A stretch of 5,722 nt of DNA. Origin: a bacterium. Its GTDB lineage: Bacteria > Armatimonadota > HRBIN16. Location of the stretch: NCBI GenBank assembly GCA_025057335.1, contig JANWXG010000175.1, positions 1 to 5,722 of the forward strand, read 5' to 3'. The position numbers and the translations under genes are program-made. This document shows, in pieces, positions 1 to 5,722 of this stretch (within the stretch, counting starts at the first letter, position 1; the number at the start of each line of letters is the position of its first letter). Under the pieces are notes generated by a model, which worked only from the letters and a program-made list of their open reading frames with translations, was not told where the DNA came from and made no database searches.

Positions 1-1490
1 AGTCGCGGGCGATAGCCGTTGTCGGGCAGGAAGAAGAGGTTGTAGGTGATGGTGAGAGGCAAGCTGCGCGGGTCGGCGAGGGTCACACTGCTCTCCAGAC
101 CTGGAATGCCAAAGGGGGTAGCGCCTCCGCCGCCTCCTGCCCGCGACAGGTGGTAGGCGGTCTGCACCACCAGGTTGTTCGGGAAGTTCTTGATGGCGCT
201 GATGACCGTCTTCTCGCGGTCGATGCTGTAGGCTCCGCCCGCCGCCTGCGCCAGACGGGTAATCTGCGCGATGTCCGAACGGAACAGGTCGCTCACATTA
301 ATCAGCAGGCTCTTGCGCTCCTCGCTACGCGCCTCGACGCGGAACGCCTCAAGGTAAGCGTCGGCGAAAGAGCGCCTTACAGCACGGGCAATCGGCTGGC
401 GCTCATCGGCGCGGAAGCGGATGTTGGGCACTACCATGAGAATCTGCTCGTCGCGCCGCACGAACTTGAACAGGATATCGTCGATGGGGTTGCCCGCCGC
501 AAGGGCGTAGCCGCCCGTGCCCGTGCTCTGGGTCACCTGTAGCAGCATCAGCTTGTCCAGCTGGTCTTCGCGCACTTCCATGTAGATGGTGTCTTTGCCC
601 GCTTCCTTCTTGCGGTACAGGGTGAACAGCCCCTCGATCTTCTCGAAGTCCTTGACCACCTCTTCGATGGTCTTCTCCTTCTTCTTGGGGGCTTCCGCAG
701 GCTGCGCTGCAGCGGCCGCGCCGCCGACGGGGCTACCGCCCGTGCGCTCTGCTCGCAGGGTGCCGCTGAAGGTGGGAGCCTGGTCGGAAGGGGCGAAGGG
801 AAAGTTCTCCGCTTTCAGATTCAGCACCACGATGTCGCCTGAAGCGACCTCCACCCACACCTCGCCCTGCAAGGTCAGGTTCTTCTCCCTACCTGTCTCG
901 CGGTAGACGTAGCGCAGTTTGGCTGCATCCACGCCCTTGGTCTTTTCCAGAGCAAGCAGCTCGTATTCGGCGACGGCGTTGGGCGTGCCTTTCTCGGCGT
1001 CCTCCTTGTATTCGCGCGTCCACTTGTCGCCCACACCGACGGGGTTGGGTGAGAACACAATCTGGGTCGCCTGCATGAGGCGCATCTGCGCCTTGCGCTC
1101 GGCTTCGGACGGCTCGTCACCGCCTTCCCACCGAACGGAGACCAGCGTGCCGTCGGGCTTGGTGACGGTGATAGTGCGTCGCTTGGTCGCCTGCTCGGGG
1201 GCGGGCATCTTCTGCCCGTTGACGGTGATTTCCACCTCCTCGTCCACCGACTGGCGCGTGATGTCGCCCGAGGCGGAGACGTCGAGAATCTCGTCCACGG
1301 AGGTCTGCTTAATGACGACGTTAATCTTCTGACCGCCGAACTCGCTGCTAAGGTCGGCTTCCAGACGATAGGTCATCTTCTGACCTTTTTGCGCCTTGTA
1401 TTGCAGGGTGACCTTGTCCTGGCTCAGCGCCGCAGAGACAGATACCACCCAGAAGAATGCCAACGCGACCAAGAGTAGCGTTCGTCTCAT
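1..1490 (-). CDS. Secreted DUF5118/DUF5117-type zinc metallopeptidase relative, N-terminal part (3' end beyond window)
   Basis: The frame is open from the ATG at 1490-1488 to the window edge (496 codons; the next codon starts CT, so Leu), and the protein continues outside. A Shine-Dalgarno AGGAG lies 6 nt before the ATG. Residues 1-23 form a signal peptide (two Arg, then a hydrophobic run ending near SAALS), so the protein is exported. Residues about 25-250 are a beta-rich region of alternating polar and hydrophobic residues, possibly DUF6263-like. A Gly/Ala/Pro/Lys linker follows at about 251-274. From about 278 the sequence reads like DUF5118 then DUF5117: EGLFTLYRK (286-294), the strand IYMEV, the block LLINVSDLF, the 'FPNN' block, and YRPR plus Leu at the edge, matching the family's 'YxPRLAD' start. 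Family members carry a zinc-binding HExxH domain further downstream, which is not visible here, so catalytic competence cannot be judged. Substrate unknown. The family call is from remembered motifs. Confidence 0.8.
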   Translation of the reverse strand, partial: MRRTLLLVALAFFWVVSVSAALSQDKVTLQYKAQKGQKMTYRLEADLSSEFGGQKINVVIKQTSVDEILDVSASGDITRQSVDEEVEITVNGQKMPAPEQATKRRTITVTKPDGTLVSVRWEGGDEPSEAERKAQMRLMQATQIVFSPNPVGVGDKWTREYKEDAEKGTPNAVAEYELLALEKTKGVDAAKLRYVYRETGREKNLTLQGEVWVEVASGDIVVLNLKAENFPFAPSDQAPTFSGTLRAERTGGSPVGGAAAAAQPAEAPKKKEKTIEEVVKDFEKIEGLFTLYRKKEAGKDTIYMEVREDQLDKLMLLQVTQSTGTGGYALAAGNPIDDILFKFVRRDEQILMVVPNIRFRADERQPIARAVRRSFADAYLEAFRVEARSEERKSLLINVSDLFRSDIAQITRLAQAAGGAYSIDREKTVISAIKNFPNNLVVQTAYHLSRAGGGGGATPFGIPGLESSVTLADPRSLPLTITYNLFFLPDNGYRPR

Positions 1491-1539
1491 TTCTCTCTCC
1501 TCTGATTGCTGCGACAGAAGTGAATACGTGACGGTATAG

Positions 1540-1548
1540 ATTATGACA
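1540..1548 (-). promoter_or_regulatory. Possible extended -10 promoter element for the metallopeptidase gene
   Basis: On the minus strand this reads TGTCATAAT: a TGn extension followed by CATAAT, five of six matches to TATAAT. It sits about 50 bp upstream of the ATG at 1490, inside the 85-bp gap after the ABC transporter stop. No good -35 hexamer is found at 16-18 bp; the only TTG-type hexamer nearby (TTGCCC, 1558-1563) is just 12 bp away. An extended -10 can work without a -35 in sigma-70 systems, so the metallopeptidase gene may have its own promoter, but chance occurrence is quite possible. Confidence 0.3.
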
Positions 1549-1575
1549 CATCTGCTAGGGCAATAGTTTAACCCT

Positions 1576-3333
1576 TTATCTGAGCTCCTCGATCAGGGCA
1601 CCGCCTTCCATCTGCAAGCGGTACATGCGGGCGTACCAGCCATCTAGCCCGATGAGCTCTTCGTGTCTGCCCGCTTCGATAACGCGCCCTTCGTCAATGA
1701 CCAGGATTCGGTCGCAATCGCGCACCAGCGAAAGGCGATGGGTCACAATCACGGTCGTGCGCCCCTGCATGAGCCGCTCCAGCGCCGCCTGGATTAACGC
1801 CTCCGATTCGGGCTCCACTGAAGCGGTAGCCTCGTCCAGCAGCAGCACCCTCGGGTTCGCCAGGAACGCCCGCGCAATGCAGAGGCGTTGCTTCTGTCCG
1901 CCAGAGAGTTTGACACCCCGCTCGCCTACGAGCGTGTCGTAGCCGTTCGGCAGGTCGGTGATGAAGTCGTGCGCGTTTGCCAGTCGCGCGGCGGTCTCTA
2001 TCTCCTCGTCGGTCGCATCCAGCCTGCCGAAGAGGATGTTCTGGCGTACGGTGTCGTTGAACAGGAACGGCTCCTGGGTGACCAGCGCGATATGTCGGCG
2101 GAACGACTGCTGCTGCAGACGGCGCAGATCGTGTCCATCCAGCAGGATGACGCCTTCCTGCGGGTCGTAGAGACGCAGCATCAGGTTGAGGATAGTGGTC
2201 TTGCCCGTGCCGCTCGGTCCTACGATGCCGATGCGCTGACCGGGCAACACCTCGAAGGAGACATCTTGCAGGATGGGACGCTCTGGCGTGTAGGCAAAGC
2301 TCACACGGTCGAAGCGGATGTGTCCCCGCACGGTGTCGACGACGATGGCGTCTGGGGCATCGGTGACCTCCTCGGGCGCATCCAGCACTTCAAACACACG
2401 CGACGCGGCGGCGATAGCACGTTGAATCATCTCGTTGACCTGCGCCAGCGAGAACACGGGCGCGAACAGCTGCCACCAGTAACCGCGATATGCCACCAGC
2501 CCTCCGATAGTAAACTCTCCCCGAAGCACAAAGTAGGCGCCCACGCCAATCATCGCGATGTTGCTCAGGAAGCCCACTGTCATCACGCCGGGAAAGTATA
2601 CGGAGCGCACTTTGACCCCTTTGAGGCTGATGGCGGTGTATTCGGCGTTCACCTGCTGGAAGCGCTCCTGTTCGTAGGCTTCGCGTGCGAAGGCTTTGAC
2701 CACCAGCACCCCCAGCAGGTTCTCCTGCAGCTTGGCAGAGAGGTCGCCTAGGCGGTCGCGGATGGCGCGATACAGCCCCTTCACGCGCAGGTTAAAGAAC
2801 CACACCATCACCGCCACGACCACTAAGGGTAGCAACGTCAACGTGCCCACCTTCCAGTTGAGCCACACGATGATGCCCGCCACCCACACCAGGCTGAGGG
2901 CGTTGCCGATGATGTTATCCACGCCGTTGATGACCACTTCTTGCAGCGTGTCTACGTCGCCCATCACGCGCGACATCTGGTCGCCCGTCTTGCGGTCGTG
3001 ATGGTAGCGCACTGACTGGCGCATCAGCTTCTCGTGCAGGCGGTTGCGCAGGTCCGCCACGAAGCGCTGCCCTGCTACGCCCAGCAGGTAGGTGCGCGCT
3101 GCGGACAACCCCATCCCCACCAGATGCACCGCCAGCATCACCAGCATAGCGGGAAGCAGATGTCCCACTTTACGGTTGACAATCACCTCATCCACCACAT
3201 ACTTCCACACCAGCGGCGGAAACATCTGGGCAGGCGTGGCAAGCATCAGGCAGAGGAAACCTAGCACGATGGGCACAGTGTATGGGCGCATCAAACCGAG
3301 CAAACGCCAGAACATCTCTCTCCATGCCTCCAT
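1576..3333 (-). CDS. ABC exporter half-transporter (fused membrane and ATPase domains, MsbA/multidrug type)
   Basis: A 585-residue inner-membrane ATP-driven exporter that should work as a dimer. The membrane domain (about 1-310) has six hydrophobic segments, near 18-40, 57-85, 139-158, 161-180, 247-271 and 275-298. It carries the family's HHDRKTGDQMSRVMGDVD block (111-128) and the second coupling-helix block ENLLGVLVVKAFARE (204-218). The ATPase domain has A-loop Tyr348, Walker A GPSGTGKT (372-379), Q-loop Gln420, X-loop VGERG (469-473), signature LSGGQ (476-480), Walker B VLLLD plus Glu501 (496-501) and switch His532. All catalytic residues are present and the length is normal. The D-loop reads ASVE where SALD is usual. 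The ATG at 3333 has a weak ribosome site; Met7 (3315-3313) is preceded by GGAGG and GGAGAG and could be the true start. Substrate (lipid, drug or peptide) cannot be read from sequence; no peptidase C39 domain is present. Confidence 0.93.
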   Translation of the reverse strand: MEAWREMFWRLLGLMRPYTVPIVLGFLCLMLATPAQMFPPLVWKYVVDEVIVNRKVGHLLPAMLVMLAVHLVGMGLSAARTYLLGVAGQRFVADLRNRLHEKLMRQSVRYHHDRKTGDQMSRVMGDVDTLQEVVINGVDNIIGNALSLVWVAGIIVWLNWKVGTLTLLPLVVVAVMVWFFNLRVKGLYRAIRDRLGDLSAKLQENLLGVLVVKAFAREAYEQERFQQVNAEYTAISLKGVKVRSVYFPGVMTVGFLSNIAMIGVGAYFVLRGEFTIGGLVAYRGYWWQLFAPVFSLAQVNEMIQRAIAAASRVFEVLDAPEEVTDAPDAIVVDTVRGHIRFDRVSFAYTPERPILQDVSFEVLPGQRIGIVGPSGTGKTTILNLMLRLYDPQEGVILLDGHDLRRLQQQSFRRHIALVTQEPFLFNDTVRQNILFGRLDATDEEIETAARLANAHDFITDLPNGYDTLVGERGVKLSGGQKQRLCIARAFLANPRVLLLDEATASVEPESEALIQAALERLMQGRTTVIVTHRLSLVRDCDRILVIDEGRVIEAGRHEELIGLDGWYARMYRLQMEGGALIEELR

Positions 3334-3599
3334 GATCGCTTTACAATACGGTATCTTACCCCATGAACCCCCCGTTTGTTCACTTTGTCCGCCTCCCTTC
3401 TGCCTCGCTAGTCAGGGCGCCGCCAAAAGAACCCTGTTGGTGCGCGGAGATGCCATACCTCTGTTCTGGGGCAGAAAGCGCGTCATTGCCCGTCGTGGGA
3501 AGGTTGACTTCGCAGTAGGTATGATAGGTGAGTCGTCCTCTCTGAAAGGGGGACATCGGCGTGCCTAATGGGTCTCTACGCGGACCTCCCATGTGGTGG
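3334..3599. other. Gap without a convincing gene; two short inverted repeats, possible dispersed intergenic repeat
   Basis: This separates the small membrane protein from the ABC exporter, both on the minus strand. Two inverted repeats are visible. At 3535-3554, GTCC pairs with GGAC and the stem extends inwards with G-T pairs around a TGAA-containing loop. At 3568-3592, ATGGG faces CCCAT, or alternatively GGTC (3571-3574) pairs with GACC (3583-3586) inside a bulged stem; it starts 8 bp past the small gene's stop. Neither is followed by a T-run on the minus strand, so neither is a standard intrinsic terminator. The segment from 3479 (GCGTCATTGCCC...) to about 3530 recalls dispersed TCATTGCGAGC-type intergenic repeats. 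A 70-codon minus-strand reading frame here lacks a ribosome site and any recognisable domain, so I do not call it a gene. Confidence 0.4.
3353..3382 (-). promoter_or_regulatory. Weak sigma-70-like promoter candidate for the ABC exporter
   Basis: On the minus strand TGAACA (3382-3377) and TAAGAT (3358-3353) are separated by 18 bp, each matching four of six consensus bases. The -10 element ends about 19 bp before the ATG at 3333, which would leave a very short leader. That would favour use of Met7 as the start codon. The evidence is only the spacing and the weak hexamers. Confidence 0.2.
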
Positions 3600-3902
3600 T
3601 TAGCGGTGCAGTGTTTGCTGCTGAGATTCCACCTTCTCGAGGCGTTGCTCTAGCGCGGAGAGTTTATACTCCAGATGCTGCAGGTGGCTATCCATGTTCA
3701 GCACGTAGTCCGTATGCATTTGACGAATCTGCGCTACCTGCTGTGCCAGCTCCTCCAGCTGACGTCCGAGCGCTTCCCCCTGCTGCTGAGAGGTCTGTGC
3801 TCGCATCTTGACTATCGTCTCGATATGCTCGAGCAGGATTGTCAACGCTATGAGCAAGAGGACGCCGAACAAGACAATCACTCCGAGGTTCACACCGCCC
3901 AC
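3600..3902 (-). CDS. Small single-pass membrane protein with long C-terminal coiled coil, function unknown
   Basis: A 100-residue protein starting at GTG (3902-3900), chosen because GGGGGAGG precedes it with GGAGG ending 10 nt upstream; in-frame codons further upstream reach a stop without an ATG or GTG. One transmembrane helix spans about residues 6-24 (LGVIVLFGVLLLIALTILL). From about residue 36 on it is Gln/Glu-rich and helical, with core positions L45, L49, L52, V56, I59, Y66, M70, L74, L77, L81, L84, L88, V91. The 4-3 spacing has one stutter near 70-74. There is no signal-peptidase site, so the helix probably stays as an anchor. The layout recalls PspB and other short membrane coiled-coil proteins, but no diagnostic motif is present, so this is architecture only. 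It likely oligomerises. K32 and R34 just after the helix favour a cytoplasmic C-terminus. Confidence 0.8.
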   Translation of the reverse strand: MGGVNLGVIVLFGVLLLIALTILLEHIETIVKMRAQTSQQQGEALGRQLEELAQQVAQIRQMHTDYVLNMDSHLQHLEYKLSALEQRLEKVESQQQTLHR

Positions 3903-4021
3903 GTCAATGCCACCTCCCCCTGTATTGTATCATAGTCAGTCGCCTCTGTCCTGCAGGGAGAAGCCCGACAAGGGGCGAATCTGGCACGCGAGAGCAACAG
4001 AAAGGGGAGGACTTCGCACGT
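3903..4021. promoter_or_regulatory. Divergent control region between the small membrane protein and the oxidoreductase pair
   Basis: All initiation signals for two oppositely oriented genes must lie in or near these 119 bp. On the minus strand TATGAT (3934-3929) and TACAAT (3929-3924), each five of six to TATAAT, lie just upstream of the GGGGGAGG ribosome site for the small gene. On the plus strand TATCAT (3928-3933), also five of six, overlaps them, so divergent -10 elements may share the same bases. No convincing -35 element accompanies any of them. The plus-strand gene has GGAGG at 4006-4010, 11 nt before its ATG. An 8-bp palindrome CCTGCAGG at 3950-3957 could be an operator half but may be chance. 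Confidence 0.4.
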
Positions 4022-5164
4022 ATGGATAGAGTACGGATTGGCATCATCGGCGTGGGAGGGATGGGCTCCGCCCATGCTCGGATGATGCAACAGATAGAGG
4101 AGGTACAGCTGACAGCGGTTGCTGACATCGACTCCACCGTGGCGCAACAGGTCGCCGAGCAATACGGTGTCCCCTTCTTCACCGACTATCGACAGTGCAT
4201 TGACAGCGGTCTAGTGGACGCAGTGCTGGTGGCGACGCCACATCCCTCGCATCCCGAGATAGCCATCTATGCCTTCGACAGAGGGCTACATGTGCTGTGC
4301 GAGAAGCCGATGGCAATCCACCCAGCTGACGCCGACCAGATGATAGAGGCTGCGCGGCGAGCGGGCAAGGTGTTTTCCATCATGTTCCAGATGCGCACGG
4401 AGCGCGCCTATCGCATAGCGCGCAAGGCGATTGAGCAAGGCGTCGTAGGTGAGGTCATGCGCACGCAGTTGGTGTCCGCATGGTACCGCAACCAGGCGTA
4501 CTACGACTCCGCCGAATGGCGCGCAACTTGGGCAGGCGAAGGCGGGGGCGTGCTGGTCAATCAGGCGCCCCACCTGCTAGACATGTTCTGCTGGCTGGCG
4601 GGGCTGCCCGCGAAGGTGACTGCCTTCACGCACACTCGCCTCCATGATATCGAGACGGAAGACGAAGCCTTCGCCCTGCTGGAGTACTCTAACGGCGCGC
4701 ATGGGTATCTGTACACGACCACCAATGAGGCGCCGGGTACCCAGCGCATCGAGATCGCAGGTGACCTTGGCAAAGTGGTTGTCCAAGACGGACAGGTGAG
4801 CGTCTATCGGTTGCAAACGCCCCTGCGCGAGTTCACCCACACCTCCACCGACATGTGGGCGGGGCCGCAGGCTGAGCCAGTGCAGGTCGAGGTGGAAGAG
4901 ATGCCTACAGGGCATGCTCACATCACGCGCAACTTCGCGCGCGCCATCCTCTACGGTGAGCCGCTGCTTGCGCCTGGCGAGGAGGGCATTTGGAACGTGG
5001 AACTGGCAAGCGCCATCATCCTCTCCAGCAAGCGGGGCAAGACGGTATCTCTGCCAGTCGATCGCGCTGAGTACGATGCCCTGCTGCAAGAGCTGAGGGC
5101 GAACTCGCAGCCCAAGCGCCGCGTGATAGGGCAGCGTGTCTCAGACCCTAACATCGTGCGGTAG
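4022..5164 (+). CDS. Gfo/Idh/MocA-family NAD(P)-dependent oxidoreductase (first of tandem pair)
   Basis: A complete 380-residue cytoplasmic dehydrogenase of the usual family length. The Rossmann domain begins with a GVGGMG dinucleotide loop (G10-x-G12-G13-M14-G15). The second strand ends at D35-I-D37, acidic residues that normally select NAD over NADP. VATPHP (70-75) and the family hallmark CEKP (93-96, with Lys95 contacting cofactor and substrate) follow. The C-terminal alpha/beta domain has GGGVLVNQAPHLLD (174-187), with His184 at the position of the conserved catalytic His. The family oxidises or reduces sugars, inositols and sugar acids, or acts in related lyase chemistry; the exact substrate is not readable. 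The start is supported by GGAGG 11 nt upstream and a fit to the paralogue's N-terminus. It is followed after 8 bp by its paralogue, so the two should be co-transcribed. Confidence 0.95.
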   Translation: MDRVRIGIIGVGGMGSAHARMMQQIEEVQLTAVADIDSTVAQQVAEQYGVPFFTDYRQCIDSGLVDAVLVATPHPSHPEIAIYAFDRGLHVLCEKPMAIHPADADQMIEAARRAGKVFSIMFQMRTERAYRIARKAIEQGVVGEVMRTQLVSAWYRNQAYYDSAEWRATWAGEGGGVLVNQAPHLLDMFCWLAGLPAKVTAFTHTRLHDIETEDEAFALLEYSNGAHGYLYTTTNEAPGTQRIEIAGDLGKVVVQDGQVSVYRLQTPLREFTHTSTDMWAGPQAEPVQVEVEEMPTGHAHITRNFARAILYGEPLLAPGEEGIWNVELASAIILSSKRGKTVSLPVDRAEYDALLQELRANSQPKRRVIGQRVSDPNIVR

Positions 5165-5172
5165 CGATAACC

Positions 5173-5722
5173 ATGCGACGGGTGCGGTTTGGCGTCATTG
5201 GAGTAGGAGGCATGGGCGTGGCGCATGCCACACTGCTCCAGCGCATGGAGGAGACCGAGCTGGTGGCAGTGTGTTCTGCGTCGGAGGAGCGCACTCGCCA
5301 CGTGGCGCAGCAGCTAGGTGTGCATGGCTTCACAGACTACCGCCAGCTGCTGCGCAGCGGTCTGGTAGAGGCGGTGCTTGTAGCAACGCCGCATCCGCTA
5401 CATGCGGAGGTGGCGTTGTACGCCTTCGAGCAAGGCGTGCACGTGCTGTGCGAAAAGCCGCTGGCGGTAAGCATCTCCGAAGGCAGGCGCATGGTGGAGG
5501 CGGCTCGACAGCGCGGCTGCCTGCTGGGCGCGATGCTGCAGATGCGCACGCTGAAGCCGTATCGTGTGGCGAAGCGGGCAGTCGAGGAGGGCATTTTAGG
5601 TGAACTTGTGCGGACGCACCTCATCGCCACTTGGTGTCGTAGTCAGGCATACTACAACTCCGCAGCGTGGCGCGGTACGTGGGCGGGAGAGGGCGGCGGC
5701 GTGCTCATCAATCAGGCTCCCC
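5173..5722 (+). CDS. Gfo/Idh/MocA-family oxidoreductase, N-terminal part (second of tandem pair, runs off window)
   Basis: The ATG at 5173 opens a frame of 183 codons to the window edge, with no stop. The protein begins MRRVRFGVIGVGGMG, with the glycine-rich nucleotide loop at residues 10-15, then VATPHP (70-75), CEKP (93-96) and AGEGGGVLINQAP (171-183). The next codon begins with C, consistent with the conserved His. It aligns with the preceding gene without a gap over all 183 residues, 106 identical by hand count (about 58%), so it is a tandem duplicate. At the end of the second strand it reads C34-S35-A36-S37 rather than A-D-I-D, so it may prefer NADP or accept both cofactors. The 8-bp gap holds no good Shine-Dalgarno, so translation may depend on coupling to the upstream gene. 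Substrate is unknown but probably related to that of its neighbour. Confidence 0.92.
   Translation, partial: MRRVRFGVIGVGGMGVAHATLLQRMEETELVAVCSASEERTRHVAQQLGVHGFTDYRQLLRSGLVEAVLVATPHPLHAEVALYAFEQGVHVLCEKPLAVSISEGRRMVEAARQRGCLLGAMLQMRTLKPYRVAKRAVEEGILGELVRTHLIATWCRSQAYYNSAAWRGTWAGEGGGVLINQAP

Noticed and set aside
150..1332. Plus-strand open frames across the first 1.3 kb
   Set aside because: They are antisense to the continuous 496-codon frame with a signal peptide and DUF5118/DUF5117 blocks. Their translations look random and they lack ribosome sites.
1558..1563. TTGCCC as a -35 element for the metallopeptidase gene
   Set aside because: It is only 12 bp from the CATAAT element, too close for a sigma-70 promoter.
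1888..2751. Long plus-strand open frame of 287 codons
   Set aside because: It lies wholly antisense to the ABC exporter gene, whose motifs are all intact; its translation is His/Asp/Gln-rich with no recognisable domain. It is a GC-driven shadow frame.
3380..3592. Minus-strand 70-codon frame in the gap between the small membrane gene and the exporter
   Set aside because: There is no ribosome site before its ATG, no domain and no membrane segment, and it overlaps inverted repeats. It is more likely non-coding or repeat sequence.
3535..3592. Hairpins considered as intrinsic terminators for the small membrane gene
   Set aside because: Stems are short or need G-T pairs and bulges, and no T-run follows on the minus strand.
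4577..5089. Minus-strand open frame of 170 codons
   Set aside because: It is antisense to the complete Gfo/Idh/MocA gene, with no motif and a composition expected of a shadow.
1..5722. CRISPR array, tRNA/rRNA gene, insertion sequence or toxin-antitoxin pair
   Set aside because: I saw no regularly spaced direct repeats, no cloverleaf-like sequence, no transposase motif and no paired small genes. The only large repeat is the oxidoreductase duplication.

Overview
The window is GC-rich bacterial DNA, judged by eye. It holds five protein-coding genes, two of them cut by the window edges, and no RNA gene, insertion sequence or CRISPR array that I can support. The mix is a DUF5117-type zinc-metallopeptidase relative, an MsbA-like ABC exporter, and tandem Gfo/Idh/MocA dehydrogenases of the 'GGGVLxNQAPH' type. 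This is reminiscent of thermophilic or soil bacteria of the Armatimonadota and neighbouring phyla. That placement is an impression from gene style, not a demonstration.

Layout. Minus strand, read from right to left: a 100-residue membrane-anchored coiled-coil protein (3902-3600), a 266-bp gap without a convincing gene, a 585-residue ABC half-transporter (3333-1576), an 85-bp gap, then the first 496 residues of a secreted metallopeptidase-family protein (1490 to beyond base 1). Plus strand: a complete 380-residue Gfo/Idh/MocA oxidoreductase (4022-5164) and, 8 bp later, the first 183 residues of a close paralogue (5173 to beyond base 5722). The two directions diverge from a 119-bp control region (3903-4021).

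How the genes fit together. The two oxidoreductases are almost certainly co-transcribed and arose by tandem duplication. My hand count gives 106 identities in 183 gapless positions. They differ sharply at the end of the second Rossmann strand, where NAD or NADP preference is set, so they may be a redox pair acting on one sugar, polyol or sugar acid. The three minus-strand genes have separate leaders and need not form one operon. Nothing in the sequence ties the exporter to the metallopeptidase functionally.

I see no clear undescribed multi-gene system. The most useful leads are the dehydrogenase pair with its cofactor-loop difference, the extra N-terminal domain on the metallopeptidase, and a structured gap at 3334-3599 that resembles a dispersed intergenic repeat.
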